From assembly GCF_002743335.1 (NCBI RefSeq), contig NZ_PDZB01000005.1, positions 98,745 to 162,744 on the forward strand: a stretch of 64,000 bases of DNA, in the 5' to 3' direction. The first letter of the stretch is position 1; each line of letters opens with the position of its first letter. Positions 43,532 through 53,254 of this stretch are shown in pieces. Origin of the DNA: Sporosarcina sp. P32b. GTDB taxonomy: Bacteria; Bacillota; Bacilli; Bacillales_A; Planococcaceae. The notes below the pieces were generated by a model. The model was not told the DNA's origin, did not search any database, and saw nothing but the letters and a program-made list of their open reading frames with translations. Both the position numbers and the translations under genes were made by a program.

Positions 43532-43560
43532 TTGGCTCTATTCATGGTAAACTGTATGAA
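43532..43560 (+). promoter_or_regulatory. Predicted sigma-A promoter of ddl-murF
   Basis: TTGGCT (43532-43537) and TATGAA (43555-43560) with a 17-base spacer; the start lies about 20 bases before the ddl ATG. Confidence 0.5.
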
Positions 43561-43588
43561 TGAAAACTACGGAATGTGAGGAGATTAC

Positions 43589-44650
43589 ATGAAAAGACGG
43601 TTAGGTTTAGTATATGGCGGGAAATCCGCAGAGCATGAAGTGTCGCTTTCTACAGCGCGCGCAGTAACAGAGGCGCTTGATTTAGATAAATATGAAGTGT
43701 TACCAATCTATATAACGATGCAAGGTGAATGGTTAAAAGGTAGTCCGTTGACTGGGCCGGTTACAGATATTGAGACATTACGTCTGAAAAATGAACAACC
43801 AAAGCCTGATCATATTGAAAGTTTTTTGCAAGGGGATATGCCCGACGTCATTTTGCCACTTCTTCACGGAACGAACGGGGAAGATGGAACAGTACAAGGT
43901 TTATTTGAAGTCTTAAATATTCCATACGCAGGTAACGGAGTACTCGCTTCATCAGCAGGTATGGATAAAGTTGTAATGAAACAATTATTCGCTCAAGCGG
44001 GATTAGCGCAAGTTGCATATGTCCATTTCATTCGCAGTACGTGGAAAGAACATGCGGAGCAATTATTAGATCAGGCGGAACAAGAACTTTCTTATCCAAT
44101 GTTCGTTAAACCTGCGAATCTTGGATCGAGCGTTGGCATTAGTAAAGCAGATGATCGCGAGTCGCTTAAAAAAGCGATTGAGTTGGCATTGAAATTTGAC
44201 CGCAAAATTATTGTGGAACAAGGAATTATGGCACGTGAGATTGAAATGGCGGTTCTTGGTAATGATTATCCTAAAGTATCGGTAGCGGGGGAAATCCGTC
44301 CGGTTGCTGACTTTTACGACTATGAAGCGAAATATAAAGACCAAAATACGGAATTATCTATTCCAGCTGAAGTGCCCGGTGCAGTCGCAGAGCATATGAA
44401 AGACATGGCAATCCGTGCATTTAAAGTTTTAGACTGTTCAGGACTCGTACGAGCAGACTTTTTCGTCACGGTAGACGATGAAGTATTGATCAATGAAGTG
44501 AATACATTACCTGGCTTCACACCGACAAGTATGTTCCCGTTACTATGGCAGAAATCTGGATTGACTTATCCCGAATTGATCGATCAGCTAATTGAATTGG
44601 CAATAGAACGCCATACAGAAAAACAACAACTGCAATATACAATGGACTGA
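43589..44650 (+). CDS. ddl: D-alanine--D-alanine ligase
   Basis: A 353-residue ATP-grasp enzyme that makes the D-Ala-D-Ala dipeptide of peptidoglycan. [64 protein letters not shown] and [19 protein letters not shown] are all family motifs. It is followed 14 bases later by murF. Confidence 0.95.
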   Translation: MKRRLGLVYGGKSAEHEVSLSTARAVTEALDLDKYEVLPIYITMQGEWLKGSPLTGPVTDIETLRLKNEQPKPDHIESFLQGDMPDVILPLLHGTNGEDGTVQGLFEVLNIPYAGNGVLASSAGMDKVVMKQLFAQAGLAQVAYVHFIRSTWKEHAEQLLDQAEQELSYPMFVKPANLGSSVGISKADDRESLKKAIELALKFDRKIIVEQGIMAREIEMAVLGNDYPKVSVAGEIRPVADFYDYEAKYKDQNTELSIPAEVPGAVAEHMKDMAIRAFKVLDCSGLVRADFFVTVDDEVLINEVNTLPGFTPTSMFPLLWQKSGLTYPELIDQLIELAIERHTEKQQLQYTMD

Positions 44651-44664
44651 GTGGAGGAAGTAAC

Positions 44665-46035
44665 GTGAAACGAAATCTATCAATGATCCAGAAATGGCTT
44701 CAGGCGGAAGGGCAGCATATCGCAGAGCAACTTGTTACAGGTGTCAGCATTGATTCACGAAATGTGCAAGCAGGTGACTTGTTCATCCCTTTTAGAGGAG
44801 AACAAGTAAATGGCCATCAATACGTCAATGGGGCAATTGAGCAAGGTGCAGTCGCTGCACTTTGGCTGAAAGATGAACCTAATCCGCCCGCAGATATACC
44901 ACTGTTGTTCGTCGAGGATTCAGAGCTCGCACTACAGCAAATGGCCCGTAGTTATCGAAGTGAATTGACGTGTACTATCATCGGAGTTACAGGATCGAAT
45001 GGTAAAACGTCGACAAAGGATCTGATTGCGGGGGTATTGTCACCTTATCGCAAAGTTAAAAAAACGGAAGGAAACTTCAATAATGAGCTCGGCTTGCCAC
45101 TAACGTTATTAGCTGTCGAAGACGACACGGAGGTTGCGATTCTTGAAATGGGAATGAGCGGCTATGGAGAAATTTCTTTCCTATCAACGCTTGCTAAACC
45201 ACAGTTTGCAGTCATAACGAATATTGGTGAGGCGCATATGCAAGACCTTGGTTCTCGTGAAGGAATTGCAAAGGCGAAGTTTGAAATCATCGACGGTCTC
45301 GTGAGTGGCGGTGTGTTGCTCTATGATGGTGACGAACCGTTATTAAATGAATTAGTACATCAACAGCCGAGTTTGCGCAATGTGTCATTTGGCTATGAAC
45401 AAGCAGATTTGACTGTGCAACAAATTATATCTACCGATAAAGGTAGTTCATTCACTGTAAACGGTAAGCTGGAAGGACAGTTTACCATTCCTGTATATGG
45501 TTCTCATCAAGTAAAGAATGCACTGGCCGCGATTATGATCGCAAAAGAGTTAGATCTAACGGAACAACAAATTGAAGAGTCATTAAGTGAAACGACATTA
45601 ACGGATATGCGTATGCAACCTATAGCTGGTAAAAACGGTTCATTACTCATTAATGATGCCTACAATGCAGCACCTACTTCTATGCGTGCGGCGTTCCGTT
45701 TTATCGATGAAACAGCCGTCAAACAAAACAAGTGGCTCGTATTAGGCGATATGCTTGAACTTGGTACCGATGAACAGCGTTACCACGAAGAGCTCGCGGA
45801 CGAACTAAAGAAAATGAACGTAAATGGCATCGCGCTATTTGGACCACGTATGAAGTGGTTGTCGGAGCAATTGAAGGATTATCCAGGAGATATCATGTGG
45901 ACGGCGAACGATACGGAGTTACTAGCAGATGCATTGCGCCCGAAACTGTCGGATCAGACAGTGGTGCTGTTTAAAGGATCTAGAGGAATGAAGCTAGAAC
46001 GGATCATAAAGTTGCTCGTAGAGGAAAAATTGTGA
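44665..46035 (+). CDS. murF: UDP-MurNAc-tripeptide--D-alanyl-D-alanine ligase
   Basis: A 456-residue Mur ligase that adds the D-Ala-D-Ala made by Ddl to UDP-MurNAc-tripeptide. The ATP site is GVTGSNGKTSTKD near residue 113; NNELGLPLTLL and NDAYNAAPTSMRAA are typical of MurF. It is co-transcribed with ddl and overlaps the next gene by four bases. Confidence 0.95.
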   Translation: MKRNLSMIQKWLQAEGQHIAEQLVTGVSIDSRNVQAGDLFIPFRGEQVNGHQYVNGAIEQGAVAALWLKDEPNPPADIPLLFVEDSELALQQMARSYRSELTCTIIGVTGSNGKTSTKDLIAGVLSPYRKVKKTEGNFNNELGLPLTLLAVEDDTEVAILEMGMSGYGEISFLSTLAKPQFAVITNIGEAHMQDLGSREGIAKAKFEIIDGLVSGGVLLYDGDEPLLNELVHQQPSLRNVSFGYEQADLTVQQIISTDKGSSFTVNGKLEGQFTIPVYGSHQVKNALAAIMIAKELDLTEQQIEESLSETTLTDMRMQPIAGKNGSLLINDAYNAAPTSMRAAFRFIDETAVKQNKWLVLGDMLELGTDEQRYHEELADELKKMNVNGIALFGPRMKWLSEQLKDYPGDIMWTANDTELLADALRPKLSDQTVVLFKGSRGMKLERIIKLLVEEKL

Positions 46036-46724
46036 CGACAGGCGTTCTCATCATTCATGGATTCACTGGTGGTCCTTTTGAAGTCGCCCCATTCAAAAGA
46101 TTTCTACAGAATCATACAGATTGGAAGGTAGCAGTACCTGTTTTACCGGGGCATGAAATGGATCGGGGCGTACAGAGGGGCACAGCCAAATCATGGATGA
46201 TGGTCGCGGAATTAGAATTGAGAAGACTACAAAAAGAAGTGGACGACGTCATAGTCGTCGGCTTCTCCATGGGCGGCTTAATCGCCATGTATTTGGCGTT
46301 ACGCTATCCATTAAAAAAGCTTATCTTATTAAGTGCTGCGGCCAAATATATTAGTCCGCGTATTTTATTGGAAGACGCGAGGATCATGATGAGGAGCTTA
46401 AGACACAAAGATTATCCTCCCGACTCGTTCTATCATCTGTATAATTATAAGCTGACAAATACTCCTGTTCGTGTGGCGCTAGAGTTTTTACGCGTCGTTC
46501 GCTTAGTGCGACCGTATCACCATCAAGTCAAAACCCCTGTTTGTATCGTGCAAGGGAAGCAAGATGGTATTGTTCCTGCATTCACGGCAGATTACCTATA
46601 CGAAAAACTCGGCTCGAAAGAAAAACATCTGATTTATTCTGAACATGGGAAACACCATATTTGTTATAGCGAAGATCGCCATGTATGGTTTGCGAAAGTA
46701 CTGAAGTTCATGAACGAAGACTGA
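46032..46724 (+). CDS. Alpha/beta-hydrolase, carboxylesterase-like
   Basis: A 230-residue hydrolase with oxyanion region HGFTGGP, nucleophile Ser in VVGFSMGGL, Asp in GKQDGIVP and His in the C-terminal HGKHHICY. It resembles monoglyceride-lipase-like carboxylesterases (Est30 type). The GTG start overlaps the murF stop. The substrate is unknown; the operon position suggests a cell-envelope or housekeeping role, but this is weak. Confidence 0.85.
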   Translation: MTTGVLIIHGFTGGPFEVAPFKRFLQNHTDWKVAVPVLPGHEMDRGVQRGTAKSWMMVAELELRRLQKEVDDVIVVGFSMGGLIAMYLALRYPLKKLILLSAAAKYISPRILLEDARIMMRSLRHKDYPPDSFYHLYNYKLTNTPVRVALEFLRVVRLVRPYHHQVKTPVCIVQGKQDGIVPAFTADYLYEKLGSKEKHLIYSEHGKHHICYSEDRHVWFAKVLKFMNED

Positions 46725-46747
46725 TTAATGGAACTTAAGCGGATTCG

Positions 46748-46776
46748 TTGCAGTCTCGTGTAAGCCATGGTAGAAT
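46748..46776 (+). promoter_or_regulatory. Predicted sigma-A promoter of the cshA leader
   Basis: TTGCAG (46748-46753) and TAGAAT (46771-46776) are separated by 17 bases; start near 46783, about 370 bases before the cshA start codon. Confidence 0.55.
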
Positions 46777-46804
46777 GATGAAAGGAATTGGATACATTTA
46801 CACG

Positions 46805-46843
46805 GCACTCTACCGTTATATTATACGGAGAGTACTTTTTTTT
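46805..46843 (+). terminator. Intrinsic terminator or attenuator early in the cshA leader
   Basis: Stem ACTCT-CCGT / ACGG-AGAGT with one bulge (46807-46833), followed by eight T at 46836-46843. It lies only 25-60 bases after the predicted start of the leader, but could also simply end the ddl-murF-hydrolase transcript. Confidence 0.7.
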
Positions 46844-47153
46844 GAATAAAACGGTGATTAGTAGGCAAACTAGCAATGATTTGCTGTTTTCACCGCTCGG
46901 CAAGGACCGAGCTTTCCTTGTATGTCACGGGTTTTACATTGTGCTGTATAAAAATCTGGACGCAATTACGATAGGTGTAATTGATATGACCCCTCTCAAC
47001 CACAAGAATCCTTCTAGGAGATTCTTTTTATAAACCAGAGATGGATATATCGGAAACGCTCCCAACTTTCAAAGTACATGGCTCGAATTTGCCGCGCTTT
47101 CATTTGCAGATGTAACCAATTGTCAAATGGAGAAATAAAGGAGAATGAATATT
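46844..47153 (+). other. cshA 5' leader region with further hairpins
   Basis: No gene is visible in these 310 bases. They contain a perfect six-pair hairpin GCTCGG / CCGAGC (46895-46912) and a terminator-like hairpin at 47004-47030. Long structured leaders are known for cold-induced mRNAs, including DEAD-box helicase genes. Confidence 0.5.
47004..47030 (+). terminator. Second terminator-like hairpin in the cshA leader
   Basis: AAGAATC / GATTCTT arms followed by TTTT. It is weaker than the first one. Confidence 0.5.
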
Positions 47154-48683
47154 TTGACGAAGTTTTCAGAATTGAATATTAGTGAAACAACACAAAACGC
47201 TTTGCTACGCATGGGGTTTGAAGAGGCAACACCAATCCAAGAGGGTACAATCACTTTTGGTATGGAAGGCCGCGACGTAATCGGGCAAGCACAAACAGGT
47301 ACTGGTAAAACGGCAGCATTCGGTATTCCAATCATTGAAAAATTGGATCCAAAGAGCACTGCAGTTCAAGCGTTGGTCATTGCACCAACACGTGAATTGG
47401 CAATTCAAGTATCAGAAGAAATTTATAAAGTAGGCTACGGTAGCCGTGCGAAAGTTCTTTCCGTTTATGGCGGACAAGAAATCGGACGTCAAATCCGTGC
47501 ACTTCGTAATAATCCAAATATTGTTGTCGGTACACCGGGACGTATTTTGGACCATATCAACCGTAAAACATTGAAGCTTGATCACGTTCAAACACTTGTT
47601 TTGGATGAAGCGGATGAAATGTTGAACATGGGATTCATCGAAGATATCAACACAATTCTTGCAAGCGTACCGGCTGAGCGTCAGACGTTGCTATTCTCAG
47701 CAACTATGCCTGCTCCAATCCGTAAAATTGCAGAAACTTTCATGAAAAACCCAGAAATGGTAAAAATCAAATCAAAAGAAATGACTGTTGAGAATATTGA
47801 GCAGTTCTTCGTAAAATCTCATGAACGTGAGAAGTTCGATGTGCTATCAAGATTGTTGAACGTTCAACAGCCTGAATTGGCTATCGTATTCGGACGCACA
47901 AAGCGCCGGGTAGATGAGTTGGCTCATGCACTAAGTATCCGCGGCTATATTGCTGAAGGAATTCACGGTGACTTGACACAAGCAAAACGTATGTCAGTTT
48001 TGCGTCAGTTTAAAGACAATAAAATTGATGTACTCGTAGCAACAGACGTAGCTGCACGTGGTTTGGATATCACAGGCGTAACACACGTTTACAACTTCGA
48101 TATTCCACAAGATCCGGAAAGCTATGTTCACCGTATCGGTCGTACTGGCCGTGCTGGTAAAAGTGGAGTTGCAGTTACATTCGTAACGCCACGTGAAATG
48201 GGTTACCTTCGTATCGTTGAGGAAACGACTAAGAAGCGTATGACACCATTACGTCCACCAACTTCTGATGAAGCGTTGCTTGAACAGAAGAAAAATGCAG
48301 TGGATTCATTAGTGGAAACAATTGAGCAGAAAAACTCAGAGGATTATGCTGGATTAGCAGCACAATTGCTTGAGAAGCATGATGCAAAAGAAATTGTAGC
48401 AGCAGCACTTAAGTCATTGACTAAAGATGTTGATGAGACGCCTGTAAGTATTTCAGAAGAGCGTCCACTACCTTCACGCAGACCTTCTTCATCACGTTCT
48501 GGTGGTGGCGGCTATAAAGGCGGCAATCGTAGCGGTGGCGGCGGACGTTCTCAAGGTGGACGCGGCAGAAGCGGTGGCGGTTCAGCAACTGGCGGATCAA
48601 GTAGACGTAGTAGCGGACCTCGTGATGGCGCAAGAAGAGACGGCGCATCAAGACGTAGCAGTAGCACTCGTTCAGAAAGATAA
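47154..48683 (+). CDS. cshA: DEAD-box RNA helicase CshA
   Basis: A 509-residue helicase acting in cold adaptation, ribosome assembly and the RNA degradosome. Motifs: Q motif [48 protein letters not shown]. The C-terminus (about 430-509) is an Arg/Gly/Ser-rich RNA-binding tail with repeated SGGGG runs. AAGGAG at 47138-47143 directly abuts the ATG at 47145 but is well spaced from the TTG at 47154, so I start there (MTKFSEL). It matches B. subtilis ydbR (cshA) in synteny. Confidence 0.94.
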   Translation: MTKFSELNISETTQNALLRMGFEEATPIQEGTITFGMEGRDVIGQAQTGTGKTAAFGIPIIEKLDPKSTAVQALVIAPTRELAIQVSEEIYKVGYGSRAKVLSVYGGQEIGRQIRALRNNPNIVVGTPGRILDHINRKTLKLDHVQTLVLDEADEMLNMGFIEDINTILASVPAERQTLLFSATMPAPIRKIAETFMKNPEMVKIKSKEMTVENIEQFFVKSHEREKFDVLSRLLNVQQPELAIVFGRTKRRVDELAHALSIRGYIAEGIHGDLTQAKRMSVLRQFKDNKIDVLVATDVAARGLDITGVTHVYNFDIPQDPESYVHRIGRTGRAGKSGVAVTFVTPREMGYLRIVEETTKKRMTPLRPPTSDEALLEQKKNAVDSLVETIEQKNSEDYAGLAAQLLEKHDAKEIVAAALKSLTKDVDETPVSISEERPLPSRRPSSSRSGGGGYKGGNRSGGGGRSQGGRGRSGGGSATGGSSRRSSGPRDGARRDGASRRSSSTRSER

Positions 48684-48697
48684 GAATACAAAATGGG

Positions 48698-48735
48698 AAA
48701 TCCGGGCCTGCATTATAGCAGCCCGGATTTTTTTG
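48698..48735 (+). terminator. Terminator after cshA
   Basis: aaatccgggc / gcccggattt stem followed by T residues. Confidence 0.92.
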
Positions 48736-48821
48736 TCGTGAATATGATATGATCGATTAGAATGAAACGTTTTCATGATTGGTGCGTATATATGAGTAGA
48801 AATTCGAAAAGAGGTGGGCCT

Positions 48822-49301
48822 ATGAGACAACAACCTTCAAATCAAATCTCCAGAAAAGGATTAACAGTTTGGCGATTATATGGAACGATTCAAAGCGTAA
48901 TTATACTGGCAATCGCAATCGGTTTAGGTTTTTTATCATATTTTTTTGATTGGCCGATTTGGATTATGATCGTCGTTACAATAGTTGTACTATTGCATGC
49001 GTTTTTATCAATTTATTTATTCCCGAAAATTCGTTGGCAACGCTGGCGTTATGAAGTGCGTGAAGCGGAAATTGAGCTTCAACACGGGTTATTCATCGTC
49101 AATCGTACACTCATTCCGATGGTGCGCGTACAGCACGTGGATACAGCGGAAGGACCCATTTTACGTAAGTACGGTCTAGCTTCCATCACAATCTCTACTG
49201 CAGCGACTAATCATTCCATTCCTGCGCTCGTGACGGAAGAGGCAGATGAACTGCGCAACCGTATTTCCACGTTTGCAAGGGTGGCGAAAGATGATGTCTG
49301 A
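48822..49301 (+). CDS. ydbS: bPH2-domain membrane protein YdbS
   Basis: A 159-residue protein with two adjacent helices (about 25-70) and a bacterial PH domain (IELQHGLFIVNRTLIPMVRVQHVDTAEGPILRKYGLASI). ydbS and ydbT are always paired and influence resistance to heterologous antimicrobial peptides in B. subtilis. I use ATG 48822 after AGAGGTGG. It overlaps ydbT. Confidence 0.9.
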   Translation: MRQQPSNQISRKGLTVWRLYGTIQSVIILAIAIGLGFLSYFFDWPIWIMIVVTIVVLLHAFLSIYLFPKIRWQRWRYEVREAEIELQHGLFIVNRTLIPMVRVQHVDTAEGPILRKYGLASITISTAATNHSIPALVTEEADELRNRISTFARVAKDDV

Positions 49302-50829
49302 GCAACGTTATAAACTTCATTGGATATCAGCTGTCGTCGAGACAGCGAAAGCTTTGAAAGATTTGATTGGGCCGTTCGTCATCTTGGTTTTCGTGAATGG
49401 TTTCAAAGGAGAAAGTACAGCGCCGTGGTATATCCAGTATTGGACGTTGATCTTGTTTGGTGTACTAATCATATTCACGTTAGTTTCGGGAATTGTGAAA
49501 TGGCGTCGTTTTGATTACTGGTTTGAAGATCAAGAATTACGTATTGAATCGGGTTTGTTTGTCAGAAAGAAGCGTTACATTCCATTCGACCGTATTCAAA
49601 GTCTAGATTACACAGAAGGTATTTTTCACCGACCGTTTCAGTTAGTTAAAGTTAAAATAGAAACAGCGGGTTCGTCTTCTGGTAAAGATGCAGAAGCCGA
49701 ATTAACTGCAATTACGAAAGAAGCGGCACAACAGATTGAAAAAGAAATTAAACAGTCGAAAAAAGTAAGTATTATAGGGCCGGAACTGGCTTTATTAGAC
49801 CAAACAGAGTGGCAATTGATTAAGGAGCCAGAGGAAGAAGTACAGGTGGTACAACAACCAGCTCCAGTAATTTTCTCTATGACGACAGGCAACTTGCTTA
49901 TGCTTGCCACAACTTCAGGTGGAATTGGGGTTATTTTATCTGGTGTGATCGTATTCCTATCGCAAATTGAAGAACTTATTCCATATGACTGGTTGTTTGG
50001 GGAGCTGAAATCATTCATTCGCATCGGTGTCTTCGTCATCGCGATTTTAGTGGCACTCGGCTTCCTCGTTGTTTGGTTGCTATCCGTCGCGATGACGTTC
50101 CTTGCGAATTATGATTTCAAAGTCATGCGTGAAAAAGATGATTTAGTCATCACGCGAGGGTTGCTCGAGAAGAAGCGGGTTACTGTGCCGTTGAAACGTG
50201 TGCAAAATATCACGATTACTGAAAATCCTATCCGTCAGCTGTTCGGTTATGGAGCGGTCATCATCAATAGTGCAGGGGGAGTAGGAGAAGGTTCACGAAT
50301 CAAACTTTTCCCGCTTGCGAAGAAAAACAGCATCATTGAACCATTGCAGGAGCTATTTCCGAATATAGATTTCAGTGAACCGACAGAGAGAATTGACAAA
50401 AGAGGAAAACGTTTCTACTATCGTTTTAAATTACTTGTGACACTAGTTCCGATAGCGGTTATTTCGTATAACTTCTTCCCGTACGGCTTGCTGACGTTAC
50501 TACTGTTGCCATTGGTAGGATTACACGGTATTTGGCAATACAAGACAGCAGCCTATACCATCTTGCCGAAGCAGTTGACGATGCGTTTTCGCACAATTAG
50601 CCGGCAGACGGTATTTACGGAGAAGAATCGTATTCAGTCCATGGAGTTAGATCAAAATTACTTCCATCGGAGGAAAAAGGTTGCAACCATTACGGCCAAT
50701 GTGAAATCTGGAATGACACTCGATGCCCCATCTATTCGTCATATGCCTCAGGAGGACGCAGAAAAGTTCCTCTCTTGGTATGAGTTCCATCCAGAAAGCG
50801 CAGAATCACAAACAAAGCCAGACAAATAA
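49291..50829 (+). CDS. ydbT: bPH2-domain membrane protein YdbT
   Basis: A 512-residue protein with three bPH2 domains, each preceded by paired helices: ELRIESGLFVRKKRYIPFDRIQSLDY, LVITRGLLEKKRVTVPLKRVQNI and a third near MRFRTISRQTVFTEKNRIQSMEL. It starts inside the end of ydbS (ATG 49291; ATG 49294 is equally possible) after AAGGGTGG. It partners with YdbS. Confidence 0.9.
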   Translation: MMSEQRYKLHWISAVVETAKALKDLIGPFVILVFVNGFKGESTAPWYIQYWTLILFGVLIIFTLVSGIVKWRRFDYWFEDQELRIESGLFVRKKRYIPFDRIQSLDYTEGIFHRPFQLVKVKIETAGSSSGKDAEAELTAITKEAAQQIEKEIKQSKKVSIIGPELALLDQTEWQLIKEPEEEVQVVQQPAPVIFSMTTGNLLMLATTSGGIGVILSGVIVFLSQIEELIPYDWLFGELKSFIRIGVFVIAILVALGFLVVWLLSVAMTFLANYDFKVMREKDDLVITRGLLEKKRVTVPLKRVQNITITENPIRQLFGYGAVIINSAGGVGEGSRIKLFPLAKKNSIIEPLQELFPNIDFSEPTERIDKRGKRFYYRFKLLVTLVPIAVISYNFFPYGLLTLLLLPLVGLHGIWQYKTAAYTILPKQLTMRFRTISRQTVFTEKNRIQSMELDQNYFHRRKKVATITANVKSGMTLDAPSIRHMPQEDAEKFLSWYEFHPESAESQTKPDK

Positions 50830-50846
50830 ACCTGTCTGGCTTTTGG
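50814..50846 (+). terminator. Terminator overlapping the ydbT stop codon
   Basis: aaagccagaca / tgtctggcttt; the 5' arm is the last ydbT codons. Confidence 0.85.
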
Positions 50847-50965
50847 GTCTAAATGAAAGTATACAAACAGATGAAGAAGGAGGGGCCGCTTCAAAAGCGT
50901 CCCTCAGCTGGAGTGGAAATCCCATTGTCCTTACTGAGTTACCTTGCACGCGATTCTCCATTCAA

Positions 50966-50998
50966 AAAGCCAGACTAGGATAATCCCAGTCTGACTTT
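50966..50998. terminator. Terminator of the rhomboid gene
   Basis: aaagccagactagga / tcccagtctgacttt; on the minus strand it is followed by T residues. Its core resembles the ydbT terminator core (GCCAGAC). Confidence 0.8.
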
Positions 50999-51006
50999 GC
51001 ATAACG

Positions 51007-51612
51007 CTATTTTTTTCGCCAACTGACAATGTTCTTCGGGTTGAAGAAGCTCAATCCAATTAGGAAGCCTGTGATCAGCCCTGCAATATGCGCCGTCACG
51101 TTGATATTCGTCCCTACAAACGTCATCACAACACTAATGACGATAATCGGTAAAATAACTTGTCTCAGCTGTGGGAAAGCATGCTTCGTGTAGTACACAA
51201 GCGCGCCAAAAGCACCAAACACACCGAAAATCGCACCACTTGCACCGACGTGCGTATAAGCGACGGGTTGAATGAAGTATGTTGCGATATCGCCGAACAA
51301 GCCGGCTAACATATACACTGTAATAAACCGCGCTTTCCCTGCGATTTTCTCAAGCTCTGGTCCGAAAACGAAAAGCGAGAACATGTTAAATAGTAGATGC
51401 ATGAAGCCACCATGCAAAAACATGGGGGTTAGTAAGCGCCAATACTCTCCGTTCGCAATGAGCAAGTTATCTCCCAAGCCGAATAAAAAGAGCTGATCAC
51501 CAATGCCGGGAATCAATGTATAGATAAATATCCCGATATTCAGGGCAAGCAAAAATGTCACGACAGGATAAGCGCGAACATATTGTGAAAAATTTTCCGT
51601 TCGTATAAACAT
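51007..51612 (-). CDS. Rhomboid family intramembrane serine protease
   Basis: A 201-residue, six-helix rhomboid protease. The nucleophile is Ser in GASGAIFG, the His partner lies in VTAHIAGLITG, and HGGFMHLLFNM is the conserved L1-helix 2 motif. It corresponds in synteny to B. subtilis ydcA. Here it is transcribed opposite to its neighbours. Confidence 0.9.
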   Translation of the reverse strand: MFIRTENFSQYVRAYPVVTFLLALNIGIFIYTLIPGIGDQLFLFGLGDNLLIANGEYWRLLTPMFLHGGFMHLLFNMFSLFVFGPELEKIAGKARFITVYMLAGLFGDIATYFIQPVAYTHVGASGAIFGVFGAFGALVYYTKHAFPQLRQVILPIIVISVVMTFVGTNINVTAHIAGLITGFLIGLSFFNPKNIVSWRKK

Positions 51613-51680
51613 GGTTTCACCTCAATCTTCTGTACTGATTATACATATTATTTAACTTGAAGGGAAAGGAGTTGTTCATT

Positions 51681-52037
51681 TTGATTCAAGGAATTGGATT
51701 AGACATCGTGGAATTGGATCGCGTAGCCCGTTTGGATGGCCGTAACACTAAATTCAGAGAACGAATATTGTCTGAAAGAGAACTATGCGTTTATGAAACA
51801 CTGAGTGGGCACCGTAAAATTGAATACTTGGCGGGACGATTCGCTGCCAAAGAGGCATTCTCCAAGGCGCGGGGTACTGGAATCGGAGCAGATTGCAGTT
51901 TTTTGGACATTGAAGTCATGTCGGAAGCAAGTGGTCGTCCTATATTGTACTTCCATAGTCAGTTGGTTCAAGGGTTTATTAGCATTACGCATACTCAAAC
52001 TGTAGCTGCTGCACAAGTGGTCTTACTGGAATCCTGA
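51681..52037 (+). CDS. acpS: Holo-[acyl-carrier-protein] synthase
   Basis: A 118-residue phosphopantetheinyl transferase that activates acyl carrier protein. GIGLDIVELDRV (with the Mg-binding Asp) and RFAAKEAFSKARGTGI are family signatures. The TTG at 51681, ten bases after GGAG, gives the usual start MIQGIGLDIVE; the frame from 51657 is longer than the family. Confidence 0.94.
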   Translation: MIQGIGLDIVELDRVARLDGRNTKFRERILSERELCVYETLSGHRKIEYLAGRFAAKEAFSKARGTGIGADCSFLDIEVMSEASGRPILYFHSQLVQGFISITHTQTVAAAQVVLLES

Positions 52038-52123
52038 AAGCATGTAAATAGAATTTAAAACAAGCTCGCATAATCGATTCATCCCTCTCATAAGATAAGC
52101 TACCCGAATTGATTGGAGAAAGG

Positions 52124-53167
52124 ATGAAAAGAATGCGGAAGAAAATTATCTTGTTAACAGTTGTCGCAGTTATGTTAGTACTAGGAGGATGCGGTAAACC
52201 CTCCAAAGAAGATGTCATGAAGAAACTTAGTAATAAGTGGAATGAAACAAAAGGTTATGAGTTAAATGCTTCGATGGAAATCAAAACAGGTTCAGAGCCT
52301 CGGGTGTACAATGTGGAAGTATGGCATACTAAGCCGGAGTTTTACAAAGTGAATGTGACGCAATCGGGGAATGAAGAGTCACAAATGATCGTTCGTAACG
52401 AAGAAGGCGTTTTCGTAGTTACGCCGTCACTCGGAAAAACGTACAAATTCCAAAGTGACTGGCCGGCACAAAATAGTCAGGGGTATCTAATCGGAACGCT
52501 TGCTGAAGATATTAAAGCAGACAAGGCAGCGGTCATGGAAGAAAAAGAAAAAGAGTATGTTTTTGAAACGGCTACGCGCAATAATCATAAGTCACTTTTA
52601 CCAACTCAGAAAATTCATATCGATAAAAAGACATTGTTACCAAATAAGGTGACGATCCACGATGAAACAGGTGAAGAAAAGATCTCCATTAAGTTTGATA
52701 AAATTGCCCTAGGTGTAGAGCATAAAGTCGCTGAGTATAAAGTAGAAATGGATAAACCGAAAGCGGACGGCGATAAAGCGGATTCTGATGAAGAAGCAAC
52801 AGAAGGTGATGGGGAAGATCAGGCTAAGGCAAATCAACAAACCTACTATCCGGTTGCTAATTTACAAGGCACGACACTGTCAGAAGAGAAAAGCGTGGAA
52901 ATCGAGAATGGCCAGCGCGTAATCATGACATTTAGTGGGGATAAGGAATATGTTGTGATTCAGGAACCAGCTGAAAAGCCATTGAATGAAATGCCTGTAT
53001 CCATAGAAGGTGACCCGGTTGATCTAGGTTTTGCAGTAGCAGCATTGACAGAACAATCTATTCACTGGGAAGCAAATGGCATGGCGTTCTTTGTTGCATC
53101 TGACATGTTAAGCAAAGAAGAACTGATTACAGTAGCAAATTCGATGACGGCAACAGAATCGAAGTAA
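52124..53167 (+). CDS. ydcC: LolA-like lipoprotein YdcC
   Basis: A 347-residue lipoprotein with signal ending LGGC and a LolA/LppX-type half-barrel (YNVEVWHTKPEFYKVNV, IHIDKKTLLPNKVTI), then a charged Lys/Asp/Glu-rich insertion near 215-240 and a C-terminal domain. It corresponds to B. subtilis YdcC, between acpS and alr. ATG 52124 is five bases after GGAG; ATG 52133 is also possible. Confidence 0.85.
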   Translation: MKRMRKKIILLTVVAVMLVLGGCGKPSKEDVMKKLSNKWNETKGYELNASMEIKTGSEPRVYNVEVWHTKPEFYKVNVTQSGNEESQMIVRNEEGVFVVTPSLGKTYKFQSDWPAQNSQGYLIGTLAEDIKADKAAVMEEKEKEYVFETATRNNHKSLLPTQKIHIDKKTLLPNKVTIHDETGEEKISIKFDKIALGVEHKVAEYKVEMDKPKADGDKADSDEEATEGDGEDQAKANQQTYYPVANLQGTTLSEEKSVEIENGQRVIMTFSGDKEYVVIQEPAEKPLNEMPVSIEGDPVDLGFAVAALTEQSIHWEANGMAFFVASDMLSKEELITVANSMTATESK

Positions 53168-53254
53168 TTAACGACTGAATCAATTGACTAGACTGTGCCT
53201 TTGGATAGATAATTATTTCATGCAACAGTCTATCCAATAACGAGGTGGAAGGAA

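Noticed and set aside
50853..50978. 41-codon frame starting MKVYKQMKKEG between ydbT and the rhomboid gene
   Set aside because: No Shine-Dalgarno before the ATG, it starts right after one terminator and its stop lies in another terminator stem; probably intergenic.
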